From: Paenibacillus campinasensis
GTDB lineage: Bacteria > Bacillota > Bacilli > Paenibacillales > Paenibacillaceae
Reading direction: 5' to 3'
DNA: 64,000 bases
NCBI RefSeq assembly: GCF_002272015.1
Contig: NZ_NPBY01000021.1
Span: forward strand, 1-64,000
A program made the position numbers and the translations under genes. The notes beneath the pieces were generated by a model that saw only the letters and a program-made list of their open reading frames with translations, ran no database searches and was not told the origin of the DNA. This document shows positions 59,774 to 64,000 of the stretch, piece by piece (positions within the stretch are counted from its first letter, which is position 1; each line of letters starts with the position of its first letter).

Positions 59774-60925
59774 ATGAAAATCTGTTTTGTGACACATAAA
59801 GTGAAAAAAGGCGATGGGCAGGGGCGAGTCAACTATGAGGTCATCACCGAGGCCCTTCGTCAAGGGCATGAGATTATCGTTATCTCGTCCGAATTATCGG
59901 AAGATCTGAGGTCTGACCCCAGGGTGGAATGGGTTCAGATTCATGTGCGAAGGGTGCCGACATTCCTGTTAAGATACCAGGCCTTCGCCATATGGTCTGC
60001 AATCTCGCTGTGGATTCGCCGAAGCCGCATCGATCTGGTGGTCGTGAACGGATTCATTACCTATGCTGGATCGGACATTAATTGCATTCATTTTGTACAT
60101 AGTGCATGGGTGAAATCCAAGTACCATCCGTTTCGGGAGCGGAAAACGATACACAGCCTGTACCAACTGGCATACAACAGTCTGAACGCTTTTCTGGAGC
60201 GGATCTTCCTGAGAAGAACAAGGCACATTATAGCGGTATCGGAGCAGGTCAAGCAGGAGCTTGTGCAGGATGCCGGTATCGCAGCCGACCGGATTACGGT
60301 GGTGCCAAACGGCGTGGATCTGAACGAATTTTATCCGAGATCTGTTAACCGTGCTGACTTTCAGCTTGAAGAGAACAGGATATATGCTCTATTCGCGGGC
60401 GATCTCAAGTCCAAAAGAAAAAATCTGGACACCGTGCTCAAGGCGCTCGCCGAGGTTCCGGATATTCATTTGCTCGTCCTGGGCGATGTAGATAAGAGCC
60501 CTTATCCGAAGCTGGCGGAGCAGCTCGGATTAAACGAACGTGTTGTTTTTCTCGGCTATAGGAAGGATATTGCGGACATTATGTCCCTTTCCGACCTGTT
60601 TATTTTTCCCTCAAGGTATGAGCCGTTCTCCCTTGTCATCCTGGAGGCGATGGCGACGGGCTTGCCGGTGATTACGAGCAGCAGATGCGGGGTTGTGGAG
60701 CTGTTGTCCGAAGACGCGGCGGTTGTAATGGACGATCCCGAAGACACGCAGGCGCTGGTGAGCGCACTTCGGGAACTGGTTAACAACCATGAGCGCATCC
60801 AGCTTATGGCGCAAAAAGCGAGGGAGGATGCTGGACGGAACTCCTGGGGGAGGATGTCGATTCAATATTTAAGTTTGTTTCAAGAAACCTCTAGGGTGAA
60901 ATTCCATACCAGTAAACAGACCTGA
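59774..60925 (+). CDS. Family 4 glycosyltransferase
   Basis: A 383-aa GT-B protein. MKICFVTHKVKKGDGQGRVNYEV is the acceptor-domain start with the Gly-rich loop. TVVPNGVDLNEFYPR ends the linker, LFAGDLKSKRKNLDTVL and VVFLGYRKDI open the donor domain, and FPSRYEPFSLVILEAMATGLPVI contains the E-x7-E donor motif. AGAGGT six bases before the ATG at 59774 suits it; ATG 59744 (overlapping the polymerase stop) and 59750 are in frame. It adds a sugar to the EPS repeat unit. Confidence 0.9.
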   Translation: MKICFVTHKVKKGDGQGRVNYEVITEALRQGHEIIVISSELSEDLRSDPRVEWVQIHVRRVPTFLLRYQAFAIWSAISLWIRRSRIDLVVVNGFITYAGSDINCIHFVHSAWVKSKYHPFRERKTIHSLYQLAYNSLNAFLERIFLRRTRHIIAVSEQVKQELVQDAGIAADRITVVPNGVDLNEFYPRSVNRADFQLEENRIYALFAGDLKSKRKNLDTVLKALAEVPDIHLLVLGDVDKSPYPKLAEQLGLNERVVFLGYRKDIADIMSLSDLFIFPSRYEPFSLVILEAMATGLPVITSSRCGVVELLSEDAAVVMDDPEDTQALVSALRELVNNHERIQLMAQKAREDAGRNSWGRMSIQYLSLFQETSRVKFHTSKQT

Positions 60926-60939
60926 AGGGACAGAATAAA

Positions 60940-62283
60940 ATGGCGATCACAAATTTGATGAAGCTGAGAAGAAGCGGAGGCAGTCTAGCCAATGTACTGC
61001 AGGTATTTGCCTCCAATATATTCATCCTTGGACTTAATGTAGGGACGGGCGTGATCATCGCCAGGTTTCTCGGGCCCGAAGGGCGGGGGGAACAAGCCGC
61101 GATGATCATGTGGCCCTCGTTCCTGGCCTATTGCCTTACGCTGGGCATCCCGGCAGCCCTTGTCTATTACATGAAGAAGAAGGGCGAGGATCAGGCTTCT
61201 CTCTACATGACTTCCTTGTATTTGAGCGTGATTCTGGGCTTCGTGGCGATGGGTGTGGGAGCCGTGCTGATCCCGTTCTGGATGAAGGACTACTCCCAGG
61301 AGGTTATCAGCTTTGCAGTCTGGGCGCTCATCATGTCGCCGATTACGATGATCGGTACGATCAATACCGCGGCACTTCAGTCGCGGGAGGAGTATCATCT
61401 CTACAATCTGACCAGATATTTGCCGGTGGTGGGCACCTTGCTAATCCTGTGCGGCCTGGTTGTGACAGGAAGCATCAATCCGTTCTATACGTCGGTGGCG
61501 TATCTGTTCCCTGTACTTCCGGTCACGGCATGGATTACGTTCAAGCTTGTTTCGGAGTACAAGATCAGACAGAAGAACAAGGTGAAATCCGGCAAAACGC
61601 TTTTGAGCTATGGTGTGCGCTCCTATGGCACGGATGTGGCCGGGACGTTATCCGGATATATTGACCAAATTCTAGTTGTCGGCTTGCTGTCGCCAAGCAG
61701 CCTCGGTCTTTATGTCGTATCCCTGAATCTTGCCAAAATATTAAGAACGCTTCAGGGCGCGGTCACCTCGGTGCTGTTCCCGAAAGCCTCGGGTCTTGAG
61801 CGCGAGGAAGCGTTGAAGCTGACGTTTAAAGTGTTCCGGATCAGCACGATCGTTACATTGATTGTCGGCGCAGGTGTTTTTATCATAGCTCCGTATCTGC
61901 TGGTGATCTTGTATGGGAAATCCTTTGTCGAGGCGATCGGCATATTTCGGATACTGCTCTTCCAAACGGCGATCACGAGCGTATGCTGGATACTCTCTCA
62001 AGGCTTCATGTCGATCGGAAGGCCGGGAACGGTAACCATCATTCGGGCGACAACACTGGGCCTCAATGTTGTATTCATGAATGTGCTTATCCCGCGGTTA
62101 GGCGTACAAGGCGCAGCGATCTCTTTATTGACTACGGCGCTGATCGAACTGATGGTCATATTTCTGCTGTATACGTTCAAACATCGTGTGGAGCTTCGCC
62201 ACTGGATGTTCTCCAAAAGTGATGTTGTCTGGCTGATCGACCGTGTACGCAGGCAGAAAGAGCGTGGCAGTGCCGCAATGTAA
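60940..62283 (+). CDS. Wzx-type polysaccharide flippase
   Basis: A 447-aa MATE/MOP-superfamily protein with about 12-14 hydrophobic segments. NIFILGLNVGTGVIIARFLGPEGRGEQAAMIMWPSF (in segments, residues about 27-62) is a Polysacc_synt signature; YGTDVAGTLSGYIDQILVVGLLSPSSLGLYVVSLNLAKIL follows in the middle. It moves the undecaprenyl-linked repeat to the outer face of the membrane. The gene lies 14 bases after the GT4 gene. Confidence 0.9.
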   Translation: MAITNLMKLRRSGGSLANVLQVFASNIFILGLNVGTGVIIARFLGPEGRGEQAAMIMWPSFLAYCLTLGIPAALVYYMKKKGEDQASLYMTSLYLSVILGFVAMGVGAVLIPFWMKDYSQEVISFAVWALIMSPITMIGTINTAALQSREEYHLYNLTRYLPVVGTLLILCGLVVTGSINPFYTSVAYLFPVLPVTAWITFKLVSEYKIRQKNKVKSGKTLLSYGVRSYGTDVAGTLSGYIDQILVVGLLSPSSLGLYVVSLNLAKILRTLQGAVTSVLFPKASGLEREEALKLTFKVFRISTIVTLIVGAGVFIIAPYLLVILYGKSFVEAIGIFRILLFQTAITSVCWILSQGFMSIGRPGTVTIIRATTLGLNVVFMNVLIPRLGVQGAAISLLTTALIELMVIFLLYTFKHRVELRHWMFSKSDVVWLIDRVRRQKERGSAAM

Positions 62284-62333
62284 ACCATGGAGAAGAGGAG
62301 AAAAAACGGAGAGAGCCATAAGGAGGGGAACCT

Positions 62334-63416
62334 TTGCATATCTTGCACATTGCGAATCATGTAAAGCAGTCAGGAAACGGGATTGTGAATGTGATGATTG
62401 ACGTGGCCTGCGAGCAGGCCATGCTCGGGCATCGCGTGGCGGTGGCTTCGGAAGGCGGGGAATACATAGAGCTGCTGAAGCGGCATCATGTCGAACATTA
62501 CAGGTTGGATCAAACGAGAAAGCCGTGGCAATTGCTGCAGGCTTTTTTTCATTTTCGGCGCATTACCAAACAGTTTCAGCCTGATGTCATCCATGCCCAC
62601 ATGATGACGGGCGCGCTCCTTTCACGGTATCTGAGGGGATTTCGGAAATACAAGATCGTAACGCATGTTCATAATGAATTCCAGAAGAGCGCGGACTTTA
62701 TGAAGGTGGGCGACACCGTCATCGCCGTAAGCCAGGCGGTGGCTGAGTCGATGGCGAGGCGCGGCATTGAGGAGGAGAAGCTGCGGGTCGTGCTTAATGG
62801 AACGATCGGCAGCAGAAGGAGTGAAGATCTGGAGGCCGTGCAGCTTAATGGCCGCTCCATCGTGACGGTGGCCGGACTTAACGAGCGGAAGGGCATCGCC
62901 GATTTAATCGAGGCGTTTGAGATCGTATCGGCGCGATGCCCGGATTCGGAGCTGTATATTGTGGGCGATGGACCGGAAAGTGAACGGTTTAAACAGCAGG
63001 CTGCCCAGTCGGCGAGCCGGCACAAAATTCACTTTGAAGGATTTCAAACCGATCCGAAGCGGTATATGAGTTCGTCCGATGTATTCGTTCTGGCCTCGCA
63101 TAAGGACCCGTTTCCTCTCGTTCTGCTGGAGGCGAGGGAGTCAGGCTGTGCCATCGTGGCCACGGAGGTGGACGGGATACCGGAGGCGCTGGACTTTGGA
63201 CAGTCAGGAATGCTGGTTCCCCCACAGTCGCCGGATAAGCTGGCAGAGGCGCTGATTACCATGTTAAGCGATGAAGAGTTGCGTCAAGAATACAAGCGCT
63301 CTGCCCAGCAGGGGCTGGATTTCTATAGGGTCGAGCGGGTTGCAAAAGAAACGCTGCGCATTTATGAGGAACTGCTGGTCCGTGAGAACCGTTTAGTCAA
63401 TTCCGAGCAAGGATGA
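62334..63416 (+). CDS. Family 4 glycosyltransferase
   Basis: A 360-aa GT-B enzyme beginning with TTG at 62334 behind AAGGAGGGG. MHILHIANHVKQSGNGIVNVMIDVA is the acceptor-domain start; DVIHAHMMTGALL and DTVIAVSQAVAESM belong to the N-terminal half. VTVAGLNERKGIADLIEAF opens the donor domain, and ASHKDPFPLVLLEARESGCAIVATEVDGIPEAL contains the E-x7-E motif in a D-P-F variant. EPS repeat-unit assembly. Confidence 0.9.
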   Translation: MHILHIANHVKQSGNGIVNVMIDVACEQAMLGHRVAVASEGGEYIELLKRHHVEHYRLDQTRKPWQLLQAFFHFRRITKQFQPDVIHAHMMTGALLSRYLRGFRKYKIVTHVHNEFQKSADFMKVGDTVIAVSQAVAESMARRGIEEEKLRVVLNGTIGSRRSEDLEAVQLNGRSIVTVAGLNERKGIADLIEAFEIVSARCPDSELYIVGDGPESERFKQQAAQSASRHKIHFEGFQTDPKRYMSSSDVFVLASHKDPFPLVLLEARESGCAIVATEVDGIPEALDFGQSGMLVPPQSPDKLAEALITMLSDEELRQEYKRSAQQGLDFYRVERVAKETLRIYEELLVRENRLVNSEQG

Positions 63417-63421
63417 GTGAT

Positions 63422-63440
63422 TGAAGCTTTGGAAGCTTCA
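63422..63440. repeat. Short perfect inverted repeat
   Basis: TGAAGCTT-TGG-AAGCTTCA between two glycosyltransferase genes. No T-run follows, so it is not a terminator; it may be an mRNA processing or stability element. Confidence 0.5.
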
Positions 63441-63465
63441 CCATTAAGCAATTGGAGTGAATCCG

Positions 63466-64000
63466 ATGAAAGTAGCAATGATTGCCAATACGGATCATAA
63501 CTTGAATTCCGGCGTATCCGGAACGAGGCTTGCCATTGCAGATGCATTAAGGAACTTGGGGGTCCATGTGGACACCTATTTTATGGATGACTTAAAAGTG
63601 TTTCAGGGCGGCATTCTCGACAAATTGATATTCCCCTGGAGACTCGCTTCCAAACGGTCGAAATGGCGGGCGTATGATGTGCTTGATATCGCTTCGGGCG
63701 ACAGCTGGGTACTGTCTTATTTCCATAAACGTCCGGCGATTGTCGCAAGCAGTCATGGTCTTGAGCATTTGGCGCATGAGGAAGTGTTGGAGGAGAACCG
63801 GCTGGGTCATTTGAAGCTGAGCAACAAGTATTTTGTCTATTGGGGAGGCTACCGCATCTGGGAGGTATCCCAGTCCATTAAAAGGGCGGACTACTCGATT
63901 GTCCTGAATTCCCAGGACGAGGGCTTCGTCCAGCATCAGTTAGACAAGGACTTGAGGCAAGTGAAGGCGGTGTTTAATGGCATCCCGGATTACTTGTTGA
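63466..64000 (+). CDS. Glycosyltransferase, cut by window end
   Basis: The first 178 codons of a glycosyltransferase of GT4 type, open at position 64000. MKVAMIANTDHNLNSGVSGTRLAIADALRNLG is a GT-B acceptor-domain start. SSHGLEHLAHEE, then RADYSIVLNSQDEGFVQ and VFNGIPDYLL correspond to the region just before the domain linker. GGAG at 63454-63457 precedes the ATG. It continues the EPS operon beyond the window. Confidence 0.85.
   Translation, partial: MKVAMIANTDHNLNSGVSGTRLAIADALRNLGVHVDTYFMDDLKVFQGGILDKLIFPWRLASKRSKWRAYDVLDIASGDSWVLSYFHKRPAIVASSHGLEHLAHEEVLEENRLGHLKLSNKYFVYWGGYRIWEVSQSIKRADYSIVLNSQDEGFVQHQLDKDLRQVKAVFNGIPDYLL

Noticed and set aside
63422..63440. Terminator between the last two glycosyltransferase genes
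   Set aside because: Perfect short stem but no T-run on either strand.

Overview
The window is typical of a Paenibacillus-like member of the Firmicutes (Bacillales). AGGAGG-type ribosome binding sites, sigma-A promoters of TTGNNN-17-TATAAT type, a PerR box, CcpA cre sites, YesM/YesN two-component pairs and large carbohydrate-active gene clusters all point that way. Most of the window is fairly GC-rich. The first 4.7 kb is clearly richer in A+T and looks acquired. No rRNA, tRNA, insertion sequence, CRISPR array or replication origin was seen.

Layout. 0.2-4.7 kb: a tight five-gene operon ending in a Ycf46-like AAA+ ATPase and containing a coiled-coil/membrane protein; no function is known to me. 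5-10 kb: CNNM/CorC transporter, cold-shock protein with a structured 5' leader, YdjO-like and CD3324-like small proteins, an acetyltransferase, a decayed response regulator and a small hydrophilic protein. 10-12.3 kb: ahpC-ahpF under a PerR box. 12.4-14.9 kb: a DUF4097 lipoprotein gene divergent from an operon (small membrane protein, MerR regulator, GAP-family membrane protein), both sides with MerR-type 19-bp-spacer promoters. 15.1-33.7 kb: a glycan-utilisation locus made of an AraC regulator, two alpha-L-fucosidases, a GH35 beta-galactosidase, five 48-bp tandem repeats, YesN/YesM, an ABC sugar importer (binding lipoprotein and two permeases), a DUF2264 protein, a heparinase II/III-family lyase and a GH88 unsaturated glucuronyl hydrolase. 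Together these would import and dismantle a fucose-, galactose- and uronate-containing glycan.

33.8-44.2 kb: accessory single genes: nucleotidyltransferase, acetyltransferases, a FusB-like EF-G-binding protein with leader ORFs and an SD-masking hairpin, DUF4275, a P-loop kinase, a methyltransferase, FMN reductase plus LLM flavin oxidoreductase divergent from an HxlR regulator, and several broken genes. 44.3-47 kb: secreted GH16 glucanase with a ricin-type lectin domain and a secreted PL10 pectate lyase, both with cre-like sites. 47.2 kb: Hsp20.

47.8-51 kb (minus strand): an incomplete paeninodin-type lasso-peptide locus with cyclase, a 41-aa precursor gene and an HPr-kinase-like tailoring kinase, in that transcription order; the expected B1/B2 protease pair and the exporter are not in the window. 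A VanZ-family gene lies upstream. 51.8 kb: a large beta-helix polysaccharide-active protein. 54.1-64 kb: an exopolysaccharide operon (Wzz-like modulator, BY-kinase, galU, initiating sugar transferase, GT2, Wzy-like polymerase, GT4, Wzx flippase, GT4, GT4 cut by the window end). One 15-bp palindrome, GATACA-N3-TGTATC, sits in the promoters of the lasso cyclase gene, the VanZ gene and the EPS operon, which suggests one regulator joins them.
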